Assembly (NCBI RefSeq): GCF_918741285.1
Contig: NZ_CAKKNC010000004.1
Location: 62,001 to 126,000, forward strand
DNA from: Sphingobium sp. CECT 9361
GTDB lineage: Bacteria; Pseudomonadota; Alphaproteobacteria; Sphingomonadales; Sphingomonadaceae
Direction of reading: 5' to 3'
Length of the DNA stretch: 64,000 bases
In this document: positions 45,562 through 54,589 of the stretch, piece after piece
Layout: each line of letters begins with the position of its first letter
How positions within the stretch are numbered: the stretch's first letter is position 1
Program-made: the position numbers and the translations under genes
Notes under the pieces: generated by a model
Seen by the model: only the letters and a program-made list of their open reading frames with translations
Databases searched by the model: none
What the model was told of the DNA's origin: nothing

Positions 45562-46761
45562 CTAATGGTGGGCCGCGATCATCGCTTCCTCGGCAGCGGT
45601 GAAGGCGGAGCCGCCCTTTGGTGCGTCGGCGGCATTGGCGGTGGCGAAGAACGCCAGGCCTTTGCCCGACACCGGATCGACCCACAGGCCCGAGCGCAAG
45701 CCATAGGCTTCGCCCGCATGGCCGATCCGCGTACGCCCGTCGCCAAAGGGATCGTCGCGACATTGCGCGTTGCGCCCCGGTAGCGCGAGTATCTGCACCG
45801 CCAATCCGTAGGCGCAGTGAAAGCCGCCTTCGGTGTCGCCATTGCTGCCATCAAAAGTCCATTGCGCGCGGGTCATTTCCGCAAGGCTGGCGGCTTTGAG
45901 GAAATCGGGACGCTGGCCGGTCAGGACCATGCCGAGCGTTGCCAGACTGCGTGCCCCGATCCGCATACCACCTTGCGGACTGAAGGCCGCGCCGTGACGC
46001 CCCAGTGGGTAGCGCGTGAGATCGCAGCTACCGTCAGTTGCAGGAACCACCGGGCAATCGGGCTTCGTGCCGTGCAGATCGTCGCGCGCCACGCTGCCGC
46101 CGGCATTATACAGAACGACGGCGTGGCGCACCGCGCGCGGTGAGCAGGTCGTCCAGTTGAAGCAGGCGTCTAGGCCGAGCGGAGCGAAAACCTCTCGCTG
46201 CATGGAGCGGTCGAAACGTTCGCCGGTAGCCGCCTCCATTACCGCCGCGACAATCGGGAAATTGAGATTGGAATAGGCGAAATACGCACCCGGCTCGTGC
46301 GCGCTGTCCCACGCCTTGGGATCGCGCATCGCTACGTCCAGCCGCGCATCGAGAGGCAGCGCGTACTCCACGCCGTCCCGCACTCCGGCAGTATGCGACA
46401 ATAACAACCGTAGCGTGATCGGGCGATCCGGGAAGGCGGGATTGCGCAAGGGCCAGCCCAGTACCTGCGACACGTCCCGATCCAGATCGAGGGCGCCGCG
46501 CTCCACCAGCCGCATGACGGCCAGCGCCGTTGCCAGTTTGGAGATAGATGCGATCCGGACGGGATCGTCGGCCTTTGCATAACGACCGGCGCTACGGTCG
46601 GCCATGCCCTGTGCGCCGCTGGCCGTGACCTGTCGCCCGTCGAAACGCGCCCAGGCGGATGCCGGTTCGGGGACTTCGGCGGCGGCATTGGCAGTCGATG
46701 CCGGGGAAATTGCCCATGCCGAAAGGGTCATTGCCACCCATAGAGGGAAGGGTCGTTTCAT
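45562..46761 (-). CDS. Serine hydrolase, beta-lactamase/class C-like fold (exported)
   Basis: ATG 46761 gives a signal peptide (MKRPFPLWVAMTLSAWAISPASTANA). The protein (399 residues) has the nucleophile motif SISKLA (Ser72, Lys75), the tyrosine motif FAYSNLNFP (YSN) and an HAG variant of the third motif (IGHAGEAYG). These fit the serine beta-lactamase/DD-peptidase/esterase fold (PF00144). The HAG version is common in D-aminopeptidases and esterases of this fold, so lactam resistance should not be assumed. It is divergent from the chemoreceptor gene. Confidence 0.88.
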   Translation of the reverse strand: MKRPFPLWVAMTLSAWAISPASTANAAAEVPEPASAWARFDGRQVTASGAQGMADRSAGRYAKADDPVRIASISKLATALAVMRLVERGALDLDRDVSQVLGWPLRNPAFPDRPITLRLLLSHTAGVRDGVEYALPLDARLDVAMRDPKAWDSAHEPGAYFAYSNLNFPIVAAVMEAATGERFDRSMQREVFAPLGLDACFNWTTCSPRAVRHAVVLYNAGGSVARDDLHGTKPDCPVVPATDGSCDLTRYPLGRHGAAFSPQGGMRIGARSLATLGMVLTGQRPDFLKAASLAEMTRAQWTFDGSNGDTEGGFHCAYGLAVQILALPGRNAQCRDDPFGDGRTRIGHAGEAYGLRSGLWVDPVSGKGLAFFATANAADAPKGGSAFTAAEEAMIAAHH

Positions 46762-46883
46762 GGACCGTATCGCTTGCACCGCCCTGCACCTCCCGCGCCC
46801 CCGGACGCTTTTTGCCGGGCCGGGGTTCGACCTCGGATATGTCACTAATCCTTATTTAACCACAACGGTTTACGCAGGAAAGG

Positions 46884-48287
46884 ATGAAGCATGCCGCGCT
46901 CACGACTGACATATATCAAACGATAACCAAGGCCGCAAAGCTGTCAGGCGATCTGGGACTGCGGACGCTCGACCTTCAGGCGGACATCGCGGAACTGGCC
47001 GGTCGCGTCACCGCGCAGGCGAAAACCATTGACGTCATTGGCAGCGAAGCGGTCCAACTGGCCCACGACAGCGCCAACGTGTCCGATGCAGCCAATGACG
47101 CACAGCAGAAGGCGACCGCTGCCCATGCCGTGATCAGCGATTCCAATCGCCAGCTTTCCGAAGCGACCGTGGATGTCGTCGACATGATCGAACAGGTCAG
47201 CCGCATCCATGACAGTCTGGGCGGCTTCACCGAAGCATTGACCAAGGTCGGCCATGTCACCAGCGTGATCAGTGGCATTGCCAGCCAGACCAACCTGCTG
47301 GCGCTCAACGCGACCATCGAAGCGGCCCGTGCGGGCGACGCGGGGCGCGGCTTTGCCGTGGTGGCCAGCGAAGTCAAAAAACTGGCGCAGGAAACCGCCG
47401 CCGCCACCAAGACGATCGAAGTGTCGATCCGTGCGCTGGCGGGCGAAGCCGACGGCATGCTCAGCCGCATCGGCAAGGGCGTGGAAAAGGCCAAATCGGC
47501 GCACAAGGGAACGCGCGACATCGAAGCGCTGGTCGATCGACTGGCCACGTTGATGCGGGGGCTTTCGGAAAACAGCGCGTCGGTGGCGAACCGCATCAGC
47601 TCGATGGTCAGTTCGGTAAGCGAGATCCACAGCGGTCTCGATGCGTTGTCGACCACCTCGACCGATAATGCCCTGGGCCTGCAAAGGCTGTCAGGCCGAG
47701 TCAGCACGGTCAGCGACGACACCAACATCCTGTTGCAGTATCTCGCCGAAAGCGGCGTCGAAATACCCGATTCGCCGTATATCCACTTCGGATTGCGCGC
47801 GGCGGAAGCCATTGCCGAGCAGCTCGAACGCGATATCGGCGAAGGCCGGATTGCAGAGGCGGACGCATTCAGCGGCACTTATGCGCCGGTCGCTTTCTCC
47901 GATCCCAAGCTGTTTACGCACCCCATTCAGCCGTTCATAACGGCTGCGGCACGTCCGTTGCAAGAACAGGCGCGGGCCTTGCCGGGCTTTTTCGGCATGA
48001 CCTGCACCGACCGCACATCCTGGGGCGGTGTCGCCATGCCCGAAAGATCGCTCCCACAGCGTCCCAACGATCCGATCTGGAACGCGGAGTTCGCGCGGGC
48101 CGGGCAGATTTTCGATACCCCCGACACGGTCGAGCAAGTGAAGACTACGCAGCCATTCTGCATCAAGGCCTATCGCCGCCCGATCAGCGGCGGCGGCGTG
48201 ATCCTGTTGAAACAGGTTATTGCCTCGATCCATATTCGCGGTCGCCACTGGGGCATTCTGCAGATCGCCTACGCCGACCAGAGCTGA
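46884..48287 (+). CDS. Soluble methyl-accepting chemotaxis protein
   Basis: This 467-residue protein has no transmembrane helix. Residues ~1-285 form the chemoreceptor signalling domain, with the CheA/CheW contact tip [20 protein letters not shown] and [20 protein letters not shown]. Residues ~305-467 form a C-terminal sensory domain with [27 protein letters not shown] and [17 protein letters not shown], a pattern recurrent in soluble alphaproteobacterial chemoreceptors. It should signal from the cytoplasm; the ligand is unknown. No other che gene is visible in the window. Confidence 0.9.
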   Translation: MKHAALTTDIYQTITKAAKLSGDLGLRTLDLQADIAELAGRVTAQAKTIDVIGSEAVQLAHDSANVSDAANDAQQKATAAHAVISDSNRQLSEATVDVVDMIEQVSRIHDSLGGFTEALTKVGHVTSVISGIASQTNLLALNATIEAARAGDAGRGFAVVASEVKKLAQETAAATKTIEVSIRALAGEADGMLSRIGKGVEKAKSAHKGTRDIEALVDRLATLMRGLSENSASVANRISSMVSSVSEIHSGLDALSTTSTDNALGLQRLSGRVSTVSDDTNILLQYLAESGVEIPDSPYIHFGLRAAEAIAEQLERDIGEGRIAEADAFSGTYAPVAFSDPKLFTHPIQPFITAAARPLQEQARALPGFFGMTCTDRTSWGGVAMPERSLPQRPNDPIWNAEFARAGQIFDTPDTVEQVKTTQPFCIKAYRRPISGGGVILLKQVIASIHIRGRHWGILQIAYADQS

Positions 48288-48324
48288 ACGACCTTCCGAA
48301 AAAAAAACCTGTTATAAAAATGCC

Positions 48325-48357
48325 TTGGCAAGCGCTGTCAAAGAACATAGACAGAAC
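48325..48357 (+). promoter_or_regulatory. Promoter of radical SAM gene with overlapping LexA box
   Basis: TTGGCA (48325-48330) and TAGACA (48348-48353) are 17 bp apart. GAAC-N7-GAAC lies at 48343-48357 (GAAC at 48343 and 48354), the reverse complement of the alphaproteobacterial GTTC-N7-GTTC LexA site, and covers the -10 element. The radical SAM ATG is 3 bp downstream of the box. Confidence 0.7.
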
Positions 48358-48359
48358 AT

Positions 48360-49613
48360 ATGGCATGGCTCGACACTCGGCAGAAACTTGAAATCCTTGC
48401 CGATGCGGCGAAATACGATGCGTCCTGCGCGTCGTCGGGAACATCCAAACGCAGCAGCACCAGCGGCCCGAAGGGCGGGATCGGATCGACCGAAGGCATG
48501 GGCATCTGTCATGCTTATGCCCCCGATGGCCGCTGCATCTCGCTGCTGAAAATCCTGCTGACCAACAGTTGCGTCTTCGATTGCCATTATTGCATCAACC
48601 GCAAGAGCAGCAATGTTCGCCGCGCGCGCTTCACGCCGCAGGAAGTCGTCGACCTGACGCTCTCCTTCTATCGTCGCAATTATATCGAGGGGCTGTTCCT
48701 CTCATCCGGCATCATCCGCTCGCCGGACTATACGATGGAGCAAGTCGTGGAAGTGGCGCGCAGCCTGCGCGAGGATCATGACTTTCGCGGCTATATTCAT
48801 TTGAAAACCATACCCGATGCCGATCCGGAACTGATCCGGCAGGCGGGGCTTCATGCCGACCGTATATCGATCAACGTCGAATTGCCGACACGCGCGGGGC
48901 TAAAACGGCTGGCACCGGAAAAAGACACCGACCGCATCGAAGGCGCAATGGGGTCGATGCAGACGGAAATGATCGATAACAAGGACGCGCGCAAACGCTA
49001 TCGCCACGCGCCGCGTTTCGCACCGGCCGGCCAGTCGACGCAGATGATCGTGGGCGCGGACGACGCCAGCGATACGGCCATCGTCACACGGGCAAGCGGG
49101 CTTTACGGCAACTTCGGGCTACGGCGCGTCTATTATAGCGCGTTCTCCCCCATTCCCTCGGCCAGTGCGGTGCTGCCGTTGCAACGCCCGCCGCTGATCC
49201 GCGAGCATCGGCTGTATCAGTCCGACTGGCTGATGCGCTTTTACGGTTATGCCGCGCATGAGATTGCCGATGCGGCGGACAGCGTGACGGGCAATCTGCC
49301 ACTGGATATCGACCCAAAGCTGGCCTGGGCGCTCAAGCATCGCGCGGACTTCCCTGTGGATGTGAACCGTGCGCCACGGGAAAAGTTATTGCGCGTGCCG
49401 GGGCTGGGGGTGAAAGCCGTCAATGCGATCTTGCAGTCGCGCCGCTTCCGTACGCTGCGGCTCAGCGATGTCGCACGTTTGACGGCATCCATCGTGAAGA
49501 TACGTCCGTTTCTGATCGCGTCGGACTGGCGCCCCGTCATGCTGGCGGATCGGGCCGATTTACGGTCGCTGCTTGCGCCCAAACTCCGACAACTCGATTT
49601 ATTCGGCACGTGA
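48360..49613 (+). CDS. Radical SAM protein of the DNA modification/repair type, with C-terminal HhH
   Basis: A protein of about 417 residues with the radical SAM cluster motif CVFDCHYC (Cys71, Cys75, Cys78, CxxxCxxC), an N-terminal TSKRSS/GPKGGIGSTEGMGICHAY segment, and a C-terminal helix-hairpin-helix LLRVPGLGVKAVNAILQSRR (about residues 342-361). This is the family regularly found next to uracil-DNA glycosylase-like genes (TIGR03916 type), as here. The reaction is not established. The start ATG 48360 lies against the LexA box, so induction by DNA damage is likely. Confidence 0.9.
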   Translation: MAWLDTRQKLEILADAAKYDASCASSGTSKRSSTSGPKGGIGSTEGMGICHAYAPDGRCISLLKILLTNSCVFDCHYCINRKSSNVRRARFTPQEVVDLTLSFYRRNYIEGLFLSSGIIRSPDYTMEQVVEVARSLREDHDFRGYIHLKTIPDADPELIRQAGLHADRISINVELPTRAGLKRLAPEKDTDRIEGAMGSMQTEMIDNKDARKRYRHAPRFAPAGQSTQMIVGADDASDTAIVTRASGLYGNFGLRRVYYSAFSPIPSASAVLPLQRPPLIREHRLYQSDWLMRFYGYAAHEIADAADSVTGNLPLDIDPKLAWALKHRADFPVDVNRAPREKLLRVPGLGVKAVNAILQSRRFRTLRLSDVARLTASIVKIRPFLIASDWRPVMLADRADLRSLLAPKLRQLDLFGT

Positions 49614-49717
49614 AGCGGAAATGTCAGCTTTTTGGGCCCATTTTGCACTTTTCCGATTGATTCTGTGGCGTTCTCATGAAACCTTCGCTGTGCCTTCAAT
49701 CGACAAAGGGGATTGCG

Positions 49718-50074
49718 ATGGCTTCGATATTTCCGACACGCACGGCGGACAATGTTCAGTCGGTCGACTATGGTCGACGGATGAGCAGCCATGTCGCAGC
49801 AGCGCTGGTGATCTTCGCCGTGTTGCAGATCGCTGTCGTAGCGAAGCTGGGCGGATCGCTCGTCATGCACCTTGGCATATTCATCGCAATTGGCGGCTTT
49901 GCGATTGCGGCTCGCAGCCTGGAAAGTCGCTGGATCGCTCTTTCGGAAAAGTCGGATACAGATCAATTGGCGCGCTGTTTCCGCGCAGATATAATTCCGC
50001 TTTGGGCCGCCAGCCTCGTCGCCCCGTTCCTTTGGATACCGGTCGGGATGATGTTCGGGCTCATGTTCAACTAG
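49718..50074 (+). CDS. Small membrane protein of unknown function
   Basis: A 118-residue protein starting at ATG 49718 behind AAAGGGGA. Three hydrophobic segments are visible: VAAALVIFAVLQIAVVAKLG, VMHLGIFIAIGGFAIAARSL, and LWAASLVAPFLWIPVGMMFG. It lies between the radical SAM gene and the UdgX gene on the same strand, with gaps of 104 and 58 bp. No domain is recognised. It may simply be a passenger in this locus. Confidence 0.65.
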   Translation: MASIFPTRTADNVQSVDYGRRMSSHVAAALVIFAVLQIAVVAKLGGSLVMHLGIFIAIGGFAIAARSLESRWIALSEKSDTDQLARCFRADIIPLWAASLVAPFLWIPVGMMFGLMFN

Positions 50075-50132
50075 CAACAGCCCTTTTTTCTAACATAGAC
50101 GACGGCGGTGCGGTTGCCGACGGTGTACGCGC

Positions 50133-51557
50133 ATGTTCTGCGTAACCCTCGACGCGCCGGACGATTTCGATGGGTGGCGCAATGCAGCGCGCAATCTGGC
50201 GCTGTCCAAGGTGCCTGCGCAGGAAGTTAGCTGGCACGTAGGTGCATCGAGCGGCGATCTGTTCGGCGGTGCAGCGTTACCGCAGGTCGATCCTTCCGCC
50301 TCTTTCGCCGTGCCCCGGCCCTTTGTGGATCTTGCGCAGTCGGCGATACTGCACAGCGACCCCGAACGCTTTGCCTTGCTGTACGCGCTGTTGCTGCACG
50401 TCCGGGCCGGTCCCGGTGTCGTGCAGGATCGAGCCGACCCCCTCCTGCGCCGGGTCGATATGCTGGCGAAGGCAGTGCGCCGCGACATTCACAAGATGCA
50501 TGCCTTCGTCCGCTTCCGCGAAATCGAAGCGGTTGATGGCGCGCCCGCCCGGTTCGTCGCGTGGTTCGAGCCGGATCATCACATTGTCCGCGCCAATGCC
50601 GGATTTTTCATCCGCCGCTTCGCCAATATGTGCTGGTCGATCCTGACGCCGGAATGCAGCATCCATTGGGACGGGAACATTTTGCGCGAAGGGCCAGGTG
50701 CCGAACGGGGCGACGCGCCTGCCGAAGATCCGGTCGAGGATATCTGGAAAGGCTATTACAGCGCGATCTTCAATCCGGCGCGGCTGAAGGTCGGTGCGAT
50801 GATGTCGGAGATGCCGAAGAAATACTGGCGCAACTTGCCGGAGGCTTCGCTGATCCCGGATTTGATCGCAGGCGCACAAGCGCGCGAGTCCGCCATGATC
50901 GCCGCCAGTCCGGTGCCCAGTAAGAATATCGAAGCGATCCCAGGCGCGAGGGAAAATTGGACTGAACTACGCGCCGAGGCGATGACCTGCACCCGCTGCG
51001 CCTTGCACTGCACCGCCACGCAAACCGTGTTCGGCGAAGGTCCGGCCGATTCGCGCCTGATGATCGTCGGAGAACAGCCGGGCGATCAGGAGGATCTGGC
51101 GGGGCGGCCTTTTGTCGGCCCGGCGGGGCAGGTGCTGAACGATGCGCTGGCCAAAACCGAGATTGATCGGTCGCGCACTTATCTGACCAACGCCGTGAAG
51201 CATTTCAAACATGAGCTGCGCGGCAAGCGACGTATTCACCAGACGCCGCAAACCCCCGAAATCGAAGCCTGCCGATGGTGGCTGGGCCGCGAAATCGACG
51301 CGATCCGCCCGCCGGTGATCCTTGCGCTGGGAGCGACGGCGGCGCGTGCGGTGCTGGGCAAGGCCGTAACCATTGGCAAGGTGCGGGGCGCTGCGATCCC
51401 GCTGCCCACGGGCCAGGAATTATGGGTGACCGTCCATCCCAGCTATTTGCTGCGCATTCCCGACGCCCAAAAAGCCGAGGAGGAACGCGCACGCTTTCTG
51501 GACGATCTGCGGCTGGTCAGGGCGCGGCTGGACGGGGCGCGGCTGGAGACGGTCTGA
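50133..51557 (+). CDS. DUF4130-UdgX fusion: uracil-DNA glycosylase family protein
   Basis: This 474-residue protein has an N-terminal DUF4130-like domain (about 1-245) and a C-terminal UdgX domain (about 280-470). The latter has GEQPGDQE (313-320), the UdgX-specific loop KRRIHQ with His369, which in characterised UdgX forms a covalent bond to the abasic sugar after uracil removal, and VTVHPSYLLR near 433. Cys286 and Cys289 (MTCTRC) and Cys380 are candidate Fe-S ligands; His357 may take the place of the usual fourth cysteine. It acts on uracil in DNA and may stay attached to it. It is a partner of the radical SAM gene. Confidence 0.92.
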   Translation: MFCVTLDAPDDFDGWRNAARNLALSKVPAQEVSWHVGASSGDLFGGAALPQVDPSASFAVPRPFVDLAQSAILHSDPERFALLYALLLHVRAGPGVVQDRADPLLRRVDMLAKAVRRDIHKMHAFVRFREIEAVDGAPARFVAWFEPDHHIVRANAGFFIRRFANMCWSILTPECSIHWDGNILREGPGAERGDAPAEDPVEDIWKGYYSAIFNPARLKVGAMMSEMPKKYWRNLPEASLIPDLIAGAQARESAMIAASPVPSKNIEAIPGARENWTELRAEAMTCTRCALHCTATQTVFGEGPADSRLMIVGEQPGDQEDLAGRPFVGPAGQVLNDALAKTEIDRSRTYLTNAVKHFKHELRGKRRIHQTPQTPEIEACRWWLGREIDAIRPPVILALGATAARAVLGKAVTIGKVRGAAIPLPTGQELWVTVHPSYLLRIPDAQKAEEERARFLDDLRLVRARLDGARLETV

Positions 51558-51566
51558 TCGTCCGGG

Positions 51567-52445
51567 TTATTCGCACCCCATCAGATTGTCATCCTTGTAG
51601 AAATGGCAGACGGCCGACCATGCGTCCTCCGCCGTTTCTACCCATGTGAACAGGTCGAGATCGCGATGCGCAATGACGCCTTCATCGGCAAGGGCTTCGA
51701 AATCGACGACCTTCGTCCAGAAGTCCTTGCCGAACAGCAGGATAGGGATCGGCTTCATCTTGCCGGTCTGGACGAGGGTCAACAGTTCGAACATTTCATC
51801 GAACGTGCCAAAGCCGCCGGGGAACACTGCCAGCGCCCGTGCGCGCAGCAGGAAGTGCATCTTGCGCAGTGCGAAATAGTGAAACTGGAACGACAATTCA
51901 GGTGTCACATAGACATTAGGCGCCTGCTCATGCGGCAGGACGATATTCATGCCGATGGAGGGCGCTTCCGCATCGGCTGCGCCGCGATTGGCCGCTTCCA
52001 TGATGGAAGGGCCGCCGCCCGAACACACAACGAAATTCTGATGCCCATGTTCGTCGACGGGATAGCGCGCTGCGATCCCGGCCAGCTTGCGTGCTTCGGT
52101 ATAATATTTCGACTTGGCGGCGAGGCGCTGCGCGATCTCCCGTTCCTTGTCGGTGGTCGCCGCGTCGATCCGCTCCTGCGCACGATCCGGTTCGGGAATG
52201 CGGGCCGAGCCATAGAATACGAAGGTCGATTCAATCTTCGCTTCGTTCATCAGCAATTCGGGCTTGAGCAATTCAAGCTGAAAACGGATGGGGCGCAAAT
52301 CCTCGCGCAGCAGGAAATCGGTATCCTGAAACGCCAGCTTGTACGCGGCGCTCATGGTTTGCGGGGTGTGCAGGTTTTTGGCGGCGTCCTTGGCTTCCTG
52401 CTTGGCAGGGCGGAACTTGCGCTCTTCAATCTCTTTCTTGGTCAT
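51567..52445 (-). CDS. LOG-family protein (TIGR00730 type)
   Basis: This 292-residue protein has the FVVCSGGGPSIMEAANRG and the PGGFGTFDEMFELLT motif (PGGxGTxxE) of LOG-family nucleoside 5'-monophosphate phosphoribohydrolases. It is longer than most because of an N-terminal ~70-residue extension and a basic start (KKEIEERKFRPAKQEAKDAAK). Bacterial members are often annotated as cytokinin-activating, although AMP or other nucleotide hydrolysis is as likely here. Confidence 0.88.
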   Translation of the reverse strand: MTKKEIEERKFRPAKQEAKDAAKNLHTPQTMSAAYKLAFQDTDFLLREDLRPIRFQLELLKPELLMNEAKIESTFVFYGSARIPEPDRAQERIDAATTDKEREIAQRLAAKSKYYTEARKLAGIAARYPVDEHGHQNFVVCSGGGPSIMEAANRGAADAEAPSIGMNIVLPHEQAPNVYVTPELSFQFHYFALRKMHFLLRARALAVFPGGFGTFDEMFELLTLVQTGKMKPIPILLFGKDFWTKVVDFEALADEGVIAHRDLDLFTWVETAEDAWSAVCHFYKDDNLMGCE

Positions 52446-52498
52446 CGACGGCCATTAGCCAAGGGGCATGACATTGCCAAGACGCAACCGCCCGAGAC

Positions 52499-53173
52499 TT
52501 AGCGGCAATACAGCCCCTTGCCCCCCAGATCGAAGTGCAGATGATCCTGATGCGCGGCATTGTAATCGGGGCTGAGCACGGTGCGGAAACGCTTGCAGGC
52601 ACTGCCGCGGATGGTGCGCAGGAATTGCTGCTCACGACTGTCGCCGTTCCAGTTGCCCTTGATCGAAATGCGGCGCCCGTCCGCCAGCACGAATGCCGAC
52701 ACATCCACGGCATTGCTGCGCGCATGTTCGGACAATCGCCCCGATCCGGCGATGGGACGGCAGGAATAGGTGCCAAACGTCTCGATCCGCACCAGCTCGC
52801 TCCCCAGGAACAGCCGCGCAGCAGGCTGTACGGCGTAACGCGTCCAAGCGGAAAATTTCTCCGCAAGAGGGCAGGTCATGGCGCCCAGATTGGTCGTCGG
52901 CACGCCGGTATCCAGCAGCTTGACCGACCCGACCGCCGAGCAGCCGCCGCCGAAACTGCGGTCCGGCAAGGTAGAGAACTGAACGCCCAATCGTCGTAAA
53001 TCGGCCACACATTGCTTGATATCGACCTGTGGCGGGGCGACCCTAGCGGGCTGTCGTGCGCGCACGCTGCGCCGCTTTTCCGATGGCCCGGCGCAGGCGC
53101 TGACGAGTGCCAACAGCGCAACGGCCGCAACCCAACGCCCTGAAAATCCGCCTTTAGTGTCTCGCCCGCTCAT
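52499..53173 (-). CDS. Extensin-like lipoprotein
   Basis: The start at 53173 (MSGRDTKGGF) gives a lipobox VALLALVSACAG (Cys about residue 27). The C-terminal ~170 residues are an extensin-like C-terminal domain (PF06904) with GTYSCRPIAGSGRLSEHARS and DYNAAHQDHLHFDLGGKGLY, including conserved Cys pairs and the HxH-type HLHFD. A role in periplasmic peptidoglycan or polysaccharide contact is inferred; the catalytic role is not settled. Confidence 0.85.
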   Translation of the reverse strand: MSGRDTKGGFSGRWVAAVALLALVSACAGPSEKRRSVRARQPARVAPPQVDIKQCVADLRRLGVQFSTLPDRSFGGGCSAVGSVKLLDTGVPTTNLGAMTCPLAEKFSAWTRYAVQPAARLFLGSELVRIETFGTYSCRPIAGSGRLSEHARSNAVDVSAFVLADGRRISIKGNWNGDSREQQFLRTIRGSACKRFRTVLSPDYNAAHQDHLHFDLGGKGLYCR

Positions 53174-53295
53174 TGGGGCCAGTATATCCGTCAATGCTGA
53201 ACCTGTGGCAACGGCTTTGCGTTTCAGTCGGTCGTGCCGTGCGCACTGACTGGCCAGCGACCTTCATCGCACTTGACTAATCCGCTGCCGCCTGT

Positions 53296-53356
53296 AGGGC
53301 CGCCGACGGGCCACGCGGTCCCAACGCCGCGCGTGCTCTCTGTGAGGAGAGACTAC
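53296..53356 (+). promoter_or_regulatory. serC: serC leader element (putative serC RNA motif)
   Basis: Directly upstream of serC there are two hairpins. One is cacgcgg (53312-53318) pairing with ccgcg-gtg (53328-53336, one bulged C). The other is ctctc (53336-53340) with gagag (53347-53351), whose 3' arm contains the gaggagag ribosome-binding sequence before the ATG at 53357. This arrangement matches what is described for the alphaproteobacterial serC RNA motif upstream of serC-serA. I identify it from position and structure, not from a covariance search. Confidence 0.55.
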
Positions 53357-54490
53357 ATGACTGAAGTTACCCGTCCGGGCTCTAAGCCTGCGCGTCCTTT
53401 CTTTTCTTCCGGCCCTTGCGCGAAACCGCCCGGCTGGACCCCCGAAAAACTCGCCACCCAATCGCTGGGTCGTTCGCACCGGTCGAAGATCGGCAAGACA
53501 CGTCTGCAATATTGCATCGACCTGATGCGCGAATTGCTCAACCTGCCTGAAACGCACCGCATCGGCATCGTGCCGGGGTCGGACACGGGCGCTTTTGAAA
53601 TGGCGATGTGGACGATGCTGGGTGCGCGCCCGATGACCACGATGGCGTGGGAAAGCTTTGGCGAAGGCTGGGTGACGGATGCCGCCAAGCAGCTTAAAAT
53701 CGACCCGACAATCGTGCGCGCCGATTACGGCCAGTTGCCCGATCTCTCCGCCGTCGATTTCTCGACCGACGTGCTGTTCACCTGGAACGGCACCACCTCT
53801 GGCGTGCGCGTCCCCAATGCCGACTGGATTCCCGATGACCGCGAAGGCCTGACTTTCGCCGATGCGACCAGCGCGGTGTTCGCGTACGATATTGACTGGA
53901 CGAAGATCGACGTCGCGACATTCTCCTGGCAGAAGGTGCTAGGCGGCGAAGGCGCGCATGGCGTGCTGATCCTCGGCCCCCGCGCGGTCGAACGGCTCGA
54001 AACCTACACCCCAGCATGGCCGCTGCCCAAGGTGTTCCGTCTGGTATCGAAGGGCAAGCTGACCGAAGGCGTGTTCAAGGGCGAGACGATCAACACCCCC
54101 TCCATGCTGGCAGTGGAAGACGCGATCTTCGCGCTGGAATGGGGCAAGTCCATCGGTGGCGCGGCTGGCCTGATCGCACGCAGCGACGCCAATGCCGCCG
54201 CGCTCGACAAGATCGTCGCGGATCGTGACTGGCTCGGCCATCTCGCGGCGGACCCGGCGTCGCGCTCCAAGACCAGCGTGTGCCTGACCGTCGAAGGCGC
54301 CGACGAAGCGTTCATCAAGAGCTTCGCCGGTCTGCTGGAGAAGGAAGGCGCGGCATACGACATCGCGGGTTATCGCGATGCTCCTGCCGGCCTGCGCATC
54401 TGGTGCGGCGCGACCGTCGACACCGCCGATATCGAAGCGCTCGGCCCCTGGCTCGACTGGGCTTACGCCCAGACGAAGGCTGCCGCTTAA
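53357..54490 (+). CDS. serC: Phosphoserine aminotransferase
   Basis: This PLP enzyme turns 3-phosphohydroxypyruvate and glutamate into 3-phosphoserine. The 377-residue protein begins [20 protein letters not shown] and has [15 protein letters not shown] and [18 protein letters not shown], where the Lys is the predicted PLP ligand. The start follows GAGGAGAGACTAC. It pairs with serA downstream in the classical alphaproteobacterial serine operon. Confidence 0.95.
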   Translation: MTEVTRPGSKPARPFFSSGPCAKPPGWTPEKLATQSLGRSHRSKIGKTRLQYCIDLMRELLNLPETHRIGIVPGSDTGAFEMAMWTMLGARPMTTMAWESFGEGWVTDAAKQLKIDPTIVRADYGQLPDLSAVDFSTDVLFTWNGTTSGVRVPNADWIPDDREGLTFADATSAVFAYDIDWTKIDVATFSWQKVLGGEGAHGVLILGPRAVERLETYTPAWPLPKVFRLVSKGKLTEGVFKGETINTPSMLAVEDAIFALEWGKSIGGAAGLIARSDANAAALDKIVADRDWLGHLAADPASRSKTSVCLTVEGADEAFIKSFAGLLEKEGAAYDIAGYRDAPAGLRIWCGATVDTADIEALGPWLDWAYAQTKAAA

Positions 54491-54504
54491 CACCTGCGTA
54501 ATTC

Positions 54505-54576
54505 GTCACCCCAGCGAAAGCTGGGGTCTCACTTCCCTTGAAAAACAAGGGAGATCCCAGCGTTCGCTGGGATGAC
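54505..54576. repeat. Palindromic element between serC and serA
   Basis: gtcaccccagcgaaagctgg (then gg) is mirrored by cccagcgttcgctgggatgac about 40 bp later, with a cttg-n5-caag inner arm. It is the gtca-ccc variant of the same family as 13711 and 60144. It sits in the serC-serA intergenic region and may affect mRNA stability or attenuation. Confidence 0.75.
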
Positions 54577-54589
54577 AGGAGTATATATC

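Noticed and set aside
45562..46761. Antibiotic-resistance beta-lactamase
   Set aside because: The fold is right, but the HAG motif and the chromosomal context do not support a resistance role; esterase or D-aminopeptidase activity is as likely.
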